In this document: piece by piece, positions 8,464-16,472 of the stretch
Numbering within the stretch: position 1 is the stretch's first letter
Layout of the letters: each line of letters opens with the position of its first letter
Assembly (NCBI RefSeq): GCF_014654785.1
Contig: NZ_BNBD01000001.1
Coordinates: forward strand, 372,001 to 436,000
DNA: 64,000 bases
Reading direction: 5' to 3'
Source: Streptomyces mashuensis
GTDB taxonomy: Bacteria > Actinomycetota > Actinomycetes > Streptomycetales > Streptomycetaceae
Position numbers and translations under genes: made by a program
Notes under the pieces: generated by a model
The model's input: the letters and a program-made list of their open reading frames with translations, nothing else
Told to the model about the DNA's origin: nothing
Databases searched by the model: none

Positions 8464-8479
8464 TGTTGAGCGCTCAACA
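8464..8479. promoter_or_regulatory. perfect 16-bp palindrome TGTTGAGC/GCTCAACA
   Basis: TGTTGAGCGCTCAACA is fully palindromic with no loop and lies 72 bp after the PP2C-like stop and about 87 bp before the anti-sigma-type start. A gapless palindrome of this size is typical of a TetR- or GntR-type dimer site rather than a terminator. No regulator gene is adjacent, so the cognate protein is unknown. Confidence 0.5.
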
Positions 8480-8565
8480 GGCGTCGCCGTCCTGTGCCCG
8501 GGGCATGCATGTGCCGTGAGCGTGTTCGATGCCGGGGCGCCGGGGAGGGGTGGGGGCGGCGAGGG

Positions 8566-9075
8566 ATGAGACGGCGGACTGCACACTGGGCGGGCACGGA
8601 CGAGGACGAGAAGGACGCGGGGCCTTCCGAGCCGTACTGGGAAAGACGGCTCCGGCCCAAGGACCTGGCGGCGGTCGCCGAAGTCCGCGCGGGGCTCCGG
8701 GAGCTGCTCGCCCGGTGGGGCGCCCCGGGCCGGGCGCGCACCGCGGAGCTGCTGGCGAGCGAGCTGGTCACCAATGCCCTGGTGCACACCGACGGGGCCG
8801 CCGTGGTCTCCGCGCGGCTCACCGGGGGCGCCGCCGCCCCGGCCAAGGGCCGGTTACGGGTGGAGGTACGGGACTTCCTCTCCCGGCACCCCACGCTCCG
8901 TCCCGTCCCGGCCGCCGGCTGCGACAGCGGGCCCGGCCCCGCCGACGAGGCGCGGATCGCCGCGACCTCCGGCCGCGGCCTGGTGCTCGTGCACGCCCTC
9001 GCCGACGTGTGGGGCGTCCGTACGCACGCCGTCGGCAAGTCCGTCTGGTTCGAGCTGGACGCACAGGAGCCCTGA
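8566..9075 (+). CDS. HATPase_c ATP-binding protein (anti-sigma regulatory factor type)
   Basis: 169 residues. It shows the RsbW/SpoIIAB-like GHKL fold: N-box LLASELVTNALVHTDG (about residue 65), a G1-like stretch EARIAATSGRGLVLVHALAD and a closing GKSVWFEL strand. Streptomyces encode dozens of these, which act as anti-sigma factors or as kinases of anti-anti-sigma partners. The start is uncertain: ATG 8566 follows GAGGG with almost no spacing, and another in-frame ATG at 8494 lies upstream. Its place after a PP2C-like gene is consistent with a partner-switching module. No sigma factor gene is in reach. Confidence 0.8.
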   Translation: MRRRTAHWAGTDEDEKDAGPSEPYWERRLRPKDLAAVAEVRAGLRELLARWGAPGRARTAELLASELVTNALVHTDGAAVVSARLTGGAAAPAKGRLRVEVRDFLSRHPTLRPVPAAGCDSGPGPADEARIAATSGRGLVLVHALADVWGVRTHAVGKSVWFELDAQEP

Positions 9076-9128
9076 ACCGGACGCACGCGACGCAGCCGTC
9101 GCGCGGTCCCGTCCAGGGCTCGTGGGCG

Positions 9129-10208
9129 TCAGCCGAACTGGCGCTCGATCTGGGCGAGTTTGGCCTCCAGCGAGTCGAGCCGCGGGATGGCCTGGGTGTC
9201 GTCCTCGGCGGTGAGGTCGATCGGGTCCGGGCCGCCCGCCGTGCCGCCCACCGCCTGGAGCGGGCGGGACCGCACCGGAAGCTGTCCCGGTTCGGCTATG
9301 GAGGGCTCCGGCCCGGACTGCGCGCCGATCTGGGCCGGCTGGGCGGCCGGCGGCACGGCGGCCGGCGAGGCCGCGGTCACCTCGACCTGACGGCCCCGGC
9401 GCACCCGCCCCCAGCTGCGGCTCTGCCGGTTGTAGGCCTTGATCCGGGCCCGCTCCAGCTTGCCCGCCTCGCGCCGGGTGCGGCGGTGCTGCGCCCGGGC
9501 CCGCTTGTCCTCGCGGACCTCCTCGACGGCCTCGTCCAGCGTCCGCACGCCCTCCAGCAGCATCAGCGACCAGGCGCCGAAGGTCTCGCGCGGCGCCCGC
9601 AGCCAGCGCACTATCCGGATCTGCGGCAGCGGGCGGGGCACCAGGCCCTGCTCGCGCAGCGCGGCCCGGCGGGTCTGCTTGAGCGCCCGGTCGAAGAGCA
9701 CGGCCGCCGACAGCGACATGCCGGCGAAGAACTGCGGCGCGCCCGCGTGGTCCAGGCCCCGCGGTGCGTGCACCCAGTTGAACCACGCCGCCGCGCCCGC
9801 GAACGTCCACACCAGGATCCGGGAGCCGAGCGCCGCGTCGCCGTGGCTGGCCTCGCGCACCGCCAGGACCGAGCAGAACATCGCGGCGCCGTCCAGGCCG
9901 AACGGCACCAGGTACTCCCAGCCGCCGACCAGCCCCAGGTTCTGCCGGCCGAAGCCGACGAGGCCGTGGAAGGACAGCGCCGCCGCGACCGCCGCGCAGC
10001 AGAAGAGAAGGGCGTACGAGGCCACGCCGTAGACGGCTTCCTTCCGGCGTCTGCGCTCCTCGTTGCGTTCCCAGGAGTCCGTGCCGGCCGCCGTGTCCTC
10101 CGGGCCGGTCCGCCGGCCTCGCGCGTACACCGTCACCGCCACCACTGCCCCGACGAGCGCCACGGCCCCGGGGAGCGCCCAGTCCAGCGGTATGTCGGTC
10201 ACTCTCAT
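9129..10208 (-). CDS. DUF2637-domain integral membrane protein
   Basis: 359 residues. An N-terminal TM helix (about 8-28) is followed by three or four more helices (AVYGVASYALLFCCAAVAAA, YLVPFGLDGAAMFCSVLAV, LVWTFAGAAAWFNWVHAPRG). This is the DUF2637 arrangement found in Streptomyces plasmid-transfer-like (SpdB-like) and chromosomal proteins. A basic coiled segment (EVREDKRARAQHRRTRREAG) leads to a Pro/Ala-rich tail ending in a short amphipathic segment LDSLEAKLAQIERQFG. The start at ATG 10208 has AAGGGA six bases upstream. Function is unknown; no conjugation genes are near, so a plasmid role is unsupported here. Confidence 0.75.
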   Translation of the reverse strand: MRVTDIPLDWALPGAVALVGAVVAVTVYARGRRTGPEDTAAGTDSWERNEERRRRKEAVYGVASYALLFCCAAVAAALSFHGLVGFGRQNLGLVGGWEYLVPFGLDGAAMFCSVLAVREASHGDAALGSRILVWTFAGAAAWFNWVHAPRGLDHAGAPQFFAGMSLSAAVLFDRALKQTRRAALREQGLVPRPLPQIRIVRWLRAPRETFGAWSLMLLEGVRTLDEAVEEVREDKRARAQHRRTRREAGKLERARIKAYNRQSRSWGRVRRGRQVEVTAASPAAVPPAAQPAQIGAQSGPEPSIAEPGQLPVRSRPLQAVGGTAGGPDPIDLTAEDDTQAIPRLDSLEAKLAQIERQFG

Positions 10209-10446
10209 TTCGCGTCCCTTGCATGCGTACGGCGTTTCGCGCGTCATCCTCGCGGAATCGCGCCGGGCGCCAAGGGCTTTCACGGTAACTCCCGCGAATG
10301 GACGGCAAGGATATACGGAGAGTGGCCAGGAAATACGAACGGGCTTGCGTGGCAAGGGAGTTGTGTTCGGGTGAATGCAGCCGATCGAGTGGCGTCCCGG
10401 CCGGAAACCGGCGGCTACGGGTGTACGGCCCGATCGGGTGGCCGGA

Positions 10447-11280
10447 TCAGTCGACGGCCACCGCGGACAGCCGCCGCACCCGCTCCCCGTCGCCGGTGCG
10501 CGGACACGTCAGACAGGTTTCCCGCGGGCGCACGGTGTAGAAGAAGCAGCAGCCCGCACGGTCCCGCGTGGCCAGCGGCACGCCGCCCGGCCCGCGCAGC
10601 TCGCGGAAGGCGGCGCCGCCCACGTACGGCGGCGTACCGCCCGGCAGCAGCAGTTCCAGCTCGCGGCGGGCGCGTTCCTCCTCGCCCAGCAGCCGGCCCA
10701 CCCGCCACAGCCCCTCGGTGACCTCGTCGGTGGCCATGCCCCACAGGGCGCGCGGCCCGCGCCGGGTGCGCGGCCGGAACGCCTCCAGCACCGGCCCGAG
10801 GTGGGCGGCCACCGCCGCCCGCACCTCGCGGCGCAGCGCCTCCTCGTCCGGCACCGGCCGGGCGCCCGGCAGCCCGGCCGCGTCGTCGCCGGGCAGGCAG
10901 GCGAAGCCGGCGGCCCGCGCCGTGAACCGGCCGCTCGCCCGGTGCAGCGAGACGGCGTCCACCGGCAGGTACGGCACGCGCCGGTGCAGGAACCACGGCA
11001 CGGTCAGCAGCAGGCAGACGTGCCAGGCGTAGCGGTGCAGGCCCAGGCTCGCCACGACGTCCGGGCGCGGGCGCAGGCCGTAGTCCCGTTCGGCCTGCGC
11101 GGCGTCGCGGGCGAGGAACGTGTCGAGGGCGGTGCCGCCGGCGGCCAGTGCGGCGGACGTCACCCAGCCGGGGCCGGTGCGCGGCGGGCCGCACAGCACG
11201 GTGAGGGCGGGCAGGGCCTCGGTCAGGCGGGCGTGGGCGGCGGTGAAGGGGCACGGGCAGGGGGCGGGGGCTGCGGGCAT
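10447..11280 (-). CDS. [2Fe-2S] ferric-siderophore reductase-like protein (FhuF C-terminal type)
   Basis: 277 residues from ATG 11280, chosen because a longer GTG start at 11322 would put the iron box inside the gene. The C-terminus has the FhuF-like iron-sulphur signature CC-x10-C-x2-C (RAGCCFFYTVRPRETCLTCP). The N-terminal part has conserved Trp/His patches (LHRYAWHVCLLLTVPWFLHR). Such proteins reduce ferric siderophores in the cytoplasm to release iron. The perfectly placed DmdR/IdeR-type iron box 28 bp upstream supports iron-repressed expression. No siderophore synthesis or ABC import gene is adjacent, so it works with components encoded elsewhere. Confidence 0.82.
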   Translation of the reverse strand: MPAAPAPCPCPFTAAHARLTEALPALTVLCGPPRTGPGWVTSAALAAGGTALDTFLARDAAQAERDYGLRPRPDVVASLGLHRYAWHVCLLLTVPWFLHRRVPYLPVDAVSLHRASGRFTARAAGFACLPGDDAAGLPGARPVPDEEALRREVRAAVAAHLGPVLEAFRPRTRRGPRALWGMATDEVTEGLWRVGRLLGEEERARRELELLLPGGTPPYVGGAAFRELRGPGGVPLATRDRAGCCFFYTVRPRETCLTCPRTGDGERVRRLSAVAVD

Positions 11281-11307
11281 GCGGGACCACCGGAGTGCCG
11301 GGCGCTG

Positions 11308-11326
11308 ATTGGTTAGGCTCACCTTA
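11308..11326. promoter_or_regulatory. DmdR/IdeR-type iron box
   Basis: This 19-bp stretch centred on GGTTAGGCTCACC matches 16 of 19 positions of the Streptomyces iron-box consensus as I recall it (TTAGGTTAGGCTCACCTAA). It sits just upstream of the reductase start and 71 bp upstream of the divergent GntR gene, so DmdR could in principle control both. Confidence 0.8.
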
Positions 11327-11396
11327 CCCAGCTGGGCCGGGGTTTGAACGGCGGGACGCGGCGCCTATCGTTCCGTTGGACACCAGGAGGACCCCC

Positions 11397-12149
11397 ATGG
11401 AGCAGGGCAGACCCCGCCCCTCGGTGCCACGGCCCGCGGCGGCCGGCCCGCCGGCGCCCGCGGCGGCGCGTGGCGAGCACACCCACGACGAGAGCGAATA
11501 CCTCTACGACCGCTACGACCAGGCCCACGACCGGCGGCCCCGGCCCGTCCGCATGCCGCAGCGCCACTCGGTGCGCGGCCAGGTGCTGGACGCCCTGCGG
11601 CGGGCGCTGGCCGACGGCGAGCTCGCGCCCGGCGAGGTCTACTCCGGCCCGGCGCTGGGGGAGCGCTTCGGGGTCTCGGCCACGCCCGTGCGCGAGGCCA
11701 TGCAGCAGCTCGCCCTGGAGGGCGCGGTCGAGGTGGTGCCCAACCGCGGCTTCCGCGTCGCCGCCCGCGACCCGCGCGAGCCGGCCGAGCTCGCCGAGGT
11801 GCGCACCCTGCTGGAGGTGCCGGCGCTGCGCCGCGCCGCGGCCGCCGTGCCGCCGGCCCACTGGCACGGGCTGCGCCCGCCGGCCGAGGCGGCGAGTGCC
11901 GCCGCGGCCGCGGGCGACCGCGCCGCCTACCTGGAGGCGGACCTCGCCCTGCACGGCGCGCTCCTCGCCCCGGCGGGCAACCGCAGCCTCGTCAGGGTGG
12001 CGGCCGACCTGCACCGCCGCGCGCAGTGGCGGGCCCCGCACGCCTGCCTGCGCACGGACGCCCGCGACCACACGCTCCTGCTGGACGCCCTGACCCGCGG
12101 CGACGTGGAGGCGGCCGTCTCCCTGTGGGAGCGGCACCTCAGGCGGTAG
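11397..12149 (+). CDS. GntR/FadR-family transcriptional regulator
   Basis: 250 residues. After a disordered, His/Asp/Tyr-rich N-terminus of about 55 residues comes the winged HTH (residues 60-125): VRGQVLDALRRALADGEL, GPALGERFGVSATPVREAMQ, NRGFRVAARDPREPAELAEV. A C-terminal FCD-like helical effector domain (about 130-250) ends in LWERHLRR. Family members sense small carboxylates or similar metabolites. The ATG at 11397 follows AGGAGG. Its 3' end overlaps the convergent TPR gene by 11 bp. It shares an upstream region with the iron-box reductase gene but its own effector is unknown. Confidence 0.88.
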   Translation: MEQGRPRPSVPRPAAAGPPAPAAARGEHTHDESEYLYDRYDQAHDRRPRPVRMPQRHSVRGQVLDALRRALADGELAPGEVYSGPALGERFGVSATPVREAMQQLALEGAVEVVPNRGFRVAARDPREPAELAEVRTLLEVPALRRAAAAVPPAHWHGLRPPAEAASAAAAAGDRAAYLEADLALHGALLAPAGNRSLVRVAADLHRRAQWRAPHACLRTDARDHTLLLDALTRGDVEAAVSLWERHLRR

Positions 12150-12954
12150 CCCGGAGCCGCTCCGCCAGCCAGGCCGGCACCCCGCCCAGCAGCCGTACGA
12201 GCCGCAGCGCCTCCGCCCGTAGCCGCGCCGCCTCCGCCACGTCCGGCAGCACCGCCGCCAGGGACGCCAGGGCCGGGGCGATGCCCACCAGGTAGCCGAG
12301 CTCCTCGCGGATGCGCAGCGACTCCGCGAACCCGTGCCGGGCCTCCGTCAGGCGCCCGTCGTGCTCGGCGACGGCGGCCATGTGCCGCCAGGTGAACGAC
12401 AGCAGCAGCCGGTGGCCGTGCGCCGCCGCCCCGGCATGCGCGCGCTGGAACGCCGCCGTGGCGTCCGAGGGGTTCTCCGACAGGTGCTGGGCGATCAGCC
12501 CGCGCCGGAAGTCGAGCAGCGGCCGGGTCGGCGACTGGGGCGCGAGCAGCGCCGCGGCCCGTCCCAGCGCGGAACGGGCCTCGTCGGCCCGGTCCCGTAC
12601 GCCCAGCAGGGTGGCCGCGTACGCCAGGTGGCCGCGCTCGCAGGCGGCGGCGCCGCGCTCCTCGTCGGCGGTGGCCAGCGCCTCGGCCTCGCGCAGGGCG
12701 CCCTCGGCGGCGCTCCAGCCCTCGCCGGTGAACACGCACCGCTCGGTCAGCACCGCCGTGCGCCGCAGGGCGGCCGCCGCGTCCTGCGCGGCCCGCGGGG
12801 CGAGGAGGGCGGCGGCGTCCTCCCAGCAGGCCCGCGACCGCAGCCGCCACACCGCCCGTCCGAGGGGGTCGTCGTCCTCCCCCAGCGATCCGCCCCCGCC
12901 CCCGGGCTCCTCCGGCCCCGGCAACCCCGTTTCCCGCATGGCGGTGTCCGCCAC
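12139..12954 (-). CDS. tetratricopeptide-like repeat protein
   Basis: 271 residues from GTG 12954, which follows GGGGAGGGG. Beyond a Gly/Pro-rich N-terminal stretch the protein is all alpha-helical with TPR-like pairs (DAAAALRRTAVLTERCVF, AAACERGHLAYAATLLGVRD, ATAAFQRAHAGAAAHGHRL, EARHGFAESLRIREELGYLV). No enzymatic domain or membrane segment is visible. Similar Streptomyces proteins occur as solitary cytoplasmic helical-repeat scaffolds. A CRP-type operator lies about 80 bp upstream. If a GTG at 13062 were the real start, the operator would lie inside the gene, so I prefer the shorter form. Confidence 0.65.
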   Translation of the reverse strand: MADTAMRETGLPGPEEPGGGGGSLGEDDDPLGRAVWRLRSRACWEDAAALLAPRAAQDAAAALRRTAVLTERCVFTGEGWSAAEGALREAEALATADEERGAAACERGHLAYAATLLGVRDRADEARSALGRAAALLAPQSPTRPLLDFRRGLIAQHLSENPSDATAAFQRAHAGAAAHGHRLLLSFTWRHMAAVAEHDGRLTEARHGFAESLRIREELGYLVGIAPALASLAAVLPDVAEAARLRAEALRLVRLLGGVPAWLAERLRATA

Positions 12955-13035
12955 AGTCCCCTCCCCAAGCGCGCCGTCGAGCTGGAAGCGTGCATCGATC
13001 TCAGCACGGACAGGCGGGTGCGGCCAAGGGGCCGG

Positions 13036-13051
13036 TGTGAACCAATTCACA
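13036..13051. promoter_or_regulatory. CRP-type site TGTGA-N6-TCACA
   Basis: TGTGAACCAATTCACA is an exact match to the two-fold symmetric CRP/FNR-superfamily consensus TGTGA-N6-TCACA. It lies 82 bp upstream of the preferred TPR-protein start. Streptomyces encode a Crp that recognises GTGA/TCAC half-sites, which makes it a plausible binder. Confidence 0.6.
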
Positions 13052-13181
13052 TGCCCGGTCACACGCCCCGCCGGGGCGTCGCGCGCGCCCGTGCGGCAGC
13101 ACCCGCGGTCTCCTGCGGTAGGCGGAAGGCTACAACGAGTCGCGCCCGGATGATCCCCTCGCGAAGAGAGTTGACGGAGTG

Positions 13182-14888
13182 TCAGCTCATGCGCAGGGCG
13201 AGGAAGAAGTCGAGCTTGTCCTCCAGCCGGGACAGGTCGCGGCCGGTCAGCTGCTCGATCCGGCCGACCCGGTAGCGCAGGGTGTTGACGTGCAGATGGA
13301 GCCGCGTGGCGCAGCGCGTCCAGGAGCCGTCGCAGTCGAGGAACGCCTCCAGCGTCGGGATGAGCTCGGCGCGGTGCCGGCGGTCGTAGTCCCGCAGCGG
13401 GTCCAGCAGGCGCGCGGTGAAGGCGCGCCGGACGTCGTCGGGCACGAACGGCAGCAGCAGGACGTGCGAGGCGAGCTCCTGGTGCCCGGCGGCGCAGACC
13501 CGGCCGGGCCGGGCGGCCGCCACGCGCCGGGCGTGCCGGGCCTCCTCCAGCGCACCGCGCAGCCCCTCGGCCGAGTGCACGGCCGCGCTGACGCCGAACG
13601 TGAGACGGCCGTCGTCGGCCAGGCCCCGGCCCAGCGGTTCGCGGACCGTCGCGAGCAGGCCGTCGGCGTCCAGGCCGGCCGCACCGGCCGCCGCGCCCAC
13701 CGCCGCCGCGGCGTCCTCCGCACCCCCGGCCGCCACGGCCGGCAGCGGCACCAGCGCCACCGCCTCATCACCCGTATGGGCGACGGCGATGCGGTCGGAC
13801 GGCTCGGCGCCGGCCGCGTCCGGGTCGACCAGCACCTCCTCCAGCAGCGCCTGGGCGACCGGGCCGCCGGGGATGTCGCCGTCCTCCCACTCGACGCGGG
13901 CGACGACCACCTGCCAGTGCGGCGCGGTGCCCAGGCCCGGCAGCAGCACCGGGGCGGCCACCCGCAGCCGGGCGGCGATCTCGGCGGGCGCGGCACCGGC
14001 CTGCACCAGCTCCAGCACCTCCTGCGCGAGCCGGCGCCGCACCGTGCGCGCCGCGTCCCGGCGGTCCCGCTCCACGGCGATGAGCTGGGTGACCCCGTGC
14101 AGCAGGTCCAGCCGCTCCTCCGGCCAGTCCCCGGCGTCGGCCTCCACGGCCAGCAGCCAGTCCGACAGCACCGTCTCGCGCACGTCCCGCCCGGCCGCCG
14201 CACGGCTGCTGCCGTGCACCGGGAACAGGGAGTACGTCGTCCCGCCCGCCGTCACGCGGTGCGGGCCGCGCCGCCCGCCGCGGGCGGCGGCCAGGTGCTC
14301 GCCGGCCAGGGCGGCGGCGACACCGGCCGGCAGGTCCGGGCCGGCCCCCGCCAGCGACGAGCCGGCGATGCGGCGGCCGGTGGGGGAGAGCACCCAGGCC
14401 CGCAGGTCCAGGTCGGAACCGAGCAGGTCGAGGACGACCTCCGGGCCACCACCGGCCGGCCCGCCCGTCATCAGCCGGCGGTGCCGGTCGACGACCGCGG
14501 CCAGGTCACCGGCGCGCTCGCTGGACACCTGCCGCACCACGTGCTCGGTGATGGAGGCGAAGGACACCGTCTCGTCCACCGAGAACAGCGGCAGCCGGTG
14601 CCGCGCGCACGCCTCGATCAGGTCGTCCGGCGTCGAGGCGATCTCCGCCTCGCCCGCCGCCAGCCCCGCCACCCCGGCGGACGTCAGGATGCGCACGAAC
14701 CGCTCCGAGTCCTCCGGCTCGCGCCGCCACGCCAGGCCCGTGAGCACCAGCTCGCCGCCGGACAGATAGCGGCTGGGGTCGCGCAGGTCGGTGGTCATGA
14801 CGCCGCGCACGGTGCGGTCGAGCTCGTCCTCTCCGCCCAGCAGCCGAAGGCCCAGCGCCTCGGTCTCCAGCAGTGCGCGCAGCCGCAT
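13182..14888 (-). CDS. pucR: PucR-family transcriptional regulator of purine catabolism
   Basis: 568 residues. The N-terminal PucR domain begins MRLRALLETEALGLRLLGG, as is typical, and contains LTGLAWRREPEDSERFVRIL. The centre is a GGDEF-like sensory segment. The C-terminal PucR HTH is clear (EAFLDCDGSWTRCATRLHLH, then VNTLRYRVGRIEQLTGRDLS). The ATG at 14888 is chosen by family alignment; the upstream in-frame GTG/ATG frame looks non-coding and no Shine-Dalgarno precedes it, suggesting a leaderless or weakly initiated mRNA. It is divergent from the xanthine dehydrogenase operon, which is therefore its likely target. Confidence 0.88.
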   Translation of the reverse strand: MRLRALLETEALGLRLLGGEDELDRTVRGVMTTDLRDPSRYLSGGELVLTGLAWRREPEDSERFVRILTSAGVAGLAAGEAEIASTPDDLIEACARHRLPLFSVDETVSFASITEHVVRQVSSERAGDLAAVVDRHRRLMTGGPAGGGPEVVLDLLGSDLDLRAWVLSPTGRRIAGSSLAGAGPDLPAGVAAALAGEHLAAARGGRRGPHRVTAGGTTYSLFPVHGSSRAAAGRDVRETVLSDWLLAVEADAGDWPEERLDLLHGVTQLIAVERDRRDAARTVRRRLAQEVLELVQAGAAPAEIAARLRVAAPVLLPGLGTAPHWQVVVARVEWEDGDIPGGPVAQALLEEVLVDPDAAGAEPSDRIAVAHTGDEAVALVPLPAVAAGGAEDAAAAVGAAAGAAGLDADGLLATVREPLGRGLADDGRLTFGVSAAVHSAEGLRGALEEARHARRVAAARPGRVCAAGHQELASHVLLLPFVPDDVRRAFTARLLDPLRDYDRRHRAELIPTLEAFLDCDGSWTRCATRLHLHVNTLRYRVGRIEQLTGRDLSRLEDKLDFFLALRMS

Positions 14889-15093
14889 CGTGGTCGCCGC
14901 CGATCTTTCTCGTGTTGCCAGTGGGATGCCGTGGGAATGCAGCAGGGTTTCCGCATCCCGTCTTTCGTTCGAATCTACAAGACGACTGCCGTGGCCAGCC
15001 AACCGCTTCATGGTTTCGGTGACTCACCGGCCCGGCCCCGGCCTCGCTGTACTGGCGGGAACAGCCCCCACCGAGCCCCGAGAGGGGACTCCC

Positions 15094-15984
15094 ATGGACT
15101 TCCTGCGACCCGCCGGCTGGCCCGAGGCCCTGGCCGCCAAGGCCCGCCACCCCGCGGCCGTCCCCCTCGCCGGCGGCACCGACGTCATGGTCGAGATCAA
15201 CTTCGACCACCGGCGGCCCGAGCACCTCCTCGACCTCGGCCGCGTCGCCGAGCTGCACACCTGGGAGACCGACGGCGACCACGTACGGCTCGGCGCCGCC
15301 GTCCCGTACGCCCACGTCATCGACCGCCTCGCCGCGCCCCTGCCCGGCCTGGCCCTGGCCGCCCGCACCGTCGGCTCCCCCCAGATCCGCAACCGCGGCA
15401 GCGTCGGCGGCAACCTCGGCGCCGCCTCGCCCGCCGGCGACAGCCACCCGGCGCTGCTGGCCGCGGGCGCCGACGTCGAGGCGGCCTCCGTGCGCGGCAC
15501 CCGGCTCATCCCTGTCGAGGAGTTCTACACCGGCGTCAAACGCAACGCCCTCGCCCCCGACGAGCTCATCCGCGCCGTCCGCATCCGCCGCGCCACCGGC
15601 CCCCAGCAGTTCGCCAAGGTCGGCACCCGCAACGCCATGGTCATCGCCGTCTGCTCCTTCGCCCTCGCCCTCCACCCCCACGACCGCACCGTCCGCACCG
15701 GCGTCGGCTCGGCCGCACCCACCCCCGTCCGCGCCCGCACCGCCGAGGACTTCCTGACCGCCGCGCTCGCCCAGGACGGCCTCTGGGAGACCGCCCGGCC
15801 CCTGCCGCCCTCCGTCGTCCGCGAGTTCGGGCAGCTCGCCGCCGGCGCCTGCCGGCCCATCGACGACGTGCGCGGCACCGCCGCCTACCGCCGGCACGCC
15901 GTCGCCGTCCTCGCCCGCCGCACCCTCGGCTGGGCCTGGGACGCCTACCGGGCCGGCGAGGGGAGGGAGGCGCTGTGCGCGTGA
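15094..15984 (+). CDS. xdhB: xanthine dehydrogenase FAD-binding subunit
   Basis: 296 residues. It carries the FAD_binding_5 pattern: MDFLRPAGWPEALAA start, LAGGTDVMVEIN (FAD pyrophosphate loop), and VGSPQIRNRGSVGGNLGAA around the isoalloxazine site. A CO-dehydrogenase-flavoprotein C-terminal domain follows (about 170-280). It carries electrons from the iron-sulphur subunit to NAD+ or another acceptor. The gene is first in the operon, preceded by GAGAGGGG, and its end overlaps the next gene by 10 bp. Subunit order FAD, [2Fe-2S], Mo is that of actinobacterial XDH operons. Confidence 0.93.
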   Translation: MDFLRPAGWPEALAAKARHPAAVPLAGGTDVMVEINFDHRRPEHLLDLGRVAELHTWETDGDHVRLGAAVPYAHVIDRLAAPLPGLALAARTVGSPQIRNRGSVGGNLGAASPAGDSHPALLAAGADVEAASVRGTRLIPVEEFYTGVKRNALAPDELIRAVRIRRATGPQQFAKVGTRNAMVIAVCSFALALHPHDRTVRTGVGSAAPTPVRARTAEDFLTAALAQDGLWETARPLPPSVVREFGQLAAGACRPIDDVRGTAAYRRHAVAVLARRTLGWAWDAYRAGEGREALCA

Positions 15985-16472
15985 ACCTCACCGTCAACGG
16001 CCGCGCCCTGCACGCCGACGACGTCTGGGAGGGCGAGAGCCTGCTGTACCTGCTGCGCGAACGACTCGGCCTGCCCGGCTCCAAGAACGCCTGCGAACAG
16101 GGCGAATGCGGCTCCTGCACCGTCCGCCTCGACGGCGTCCCCGTCTGCGCCTGCCTGGTGGCCGCCGGACAGGCCGAGGGCCGCGACGTCGTCACCGTCG
16201 AGGGCCTGGCCGGCCGCGCCGGACTGCCCGAGGGCGCCCTCACCCCCGTCCAGCAGGCGTTCGCCGACGCCGGCGCCGTGCAGTGCGGCTTCTGCACCCC
16301 CGGCCTGATCGTCGCCGCCGACGACCTGCTGCGCCGCGACCCCGACCCCTCCGACGCCGACATCCGCGAGGCCCTCGCGGGCAACCTCTGCCGCTGCACC
16401 GGCTACGAGAAGATCCTCGACGCCGTCCGCCTCGCCGCGGCCCGCACCGGACCGGGGGAGGACCGGCCATGA
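15975..16472 (+). CDS. xdhC-like small subunit: xanthine dehydrogenase [2Fe-2S] subunit
   Basis: 165 residues. Two [2Fe-2S] clusters are visible: a plant-ferredoxin type (CEQGECGSC ... CACL, about residues 40-62) and the alpha-helical type (QCGFCTPG ... NLCRCTGYEKI, about 100-145). It transfers electrons from the molybdenum cofactor to FAD. The GTG at 15975 follows AGGGAGG; a second in-frame GTG at 15981 is possible. It overlaps the upstream FAD subunit gene and its stop overlaps the next start in an ATGA, so the three subunits are translationally coupled. Confidence 0.95.
   Translation: MRVNLTVNGRALHADDVWEGESLLYLLRERLGLPGSKNACEQGECGSCTVRLDGVPVCACLVAAGQAEGRDVVTVEGLAGRAGLPEGALTPVQQAFADAGAVQCGFCTPGLIVAADDLLRRDPDPSDADIREALAGNLCRCTGYEKILDAVRLAAARTGPGEDRP

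Noticed and set aside
9129..10208. Integrated plasmid or ICE signalled by the SpdB-like DUF2637 gene
   Set aside because: No integrase, att repeat, tra or rep gene nearby; DUF2637 proteins are common in Streptomyces chromosomes.
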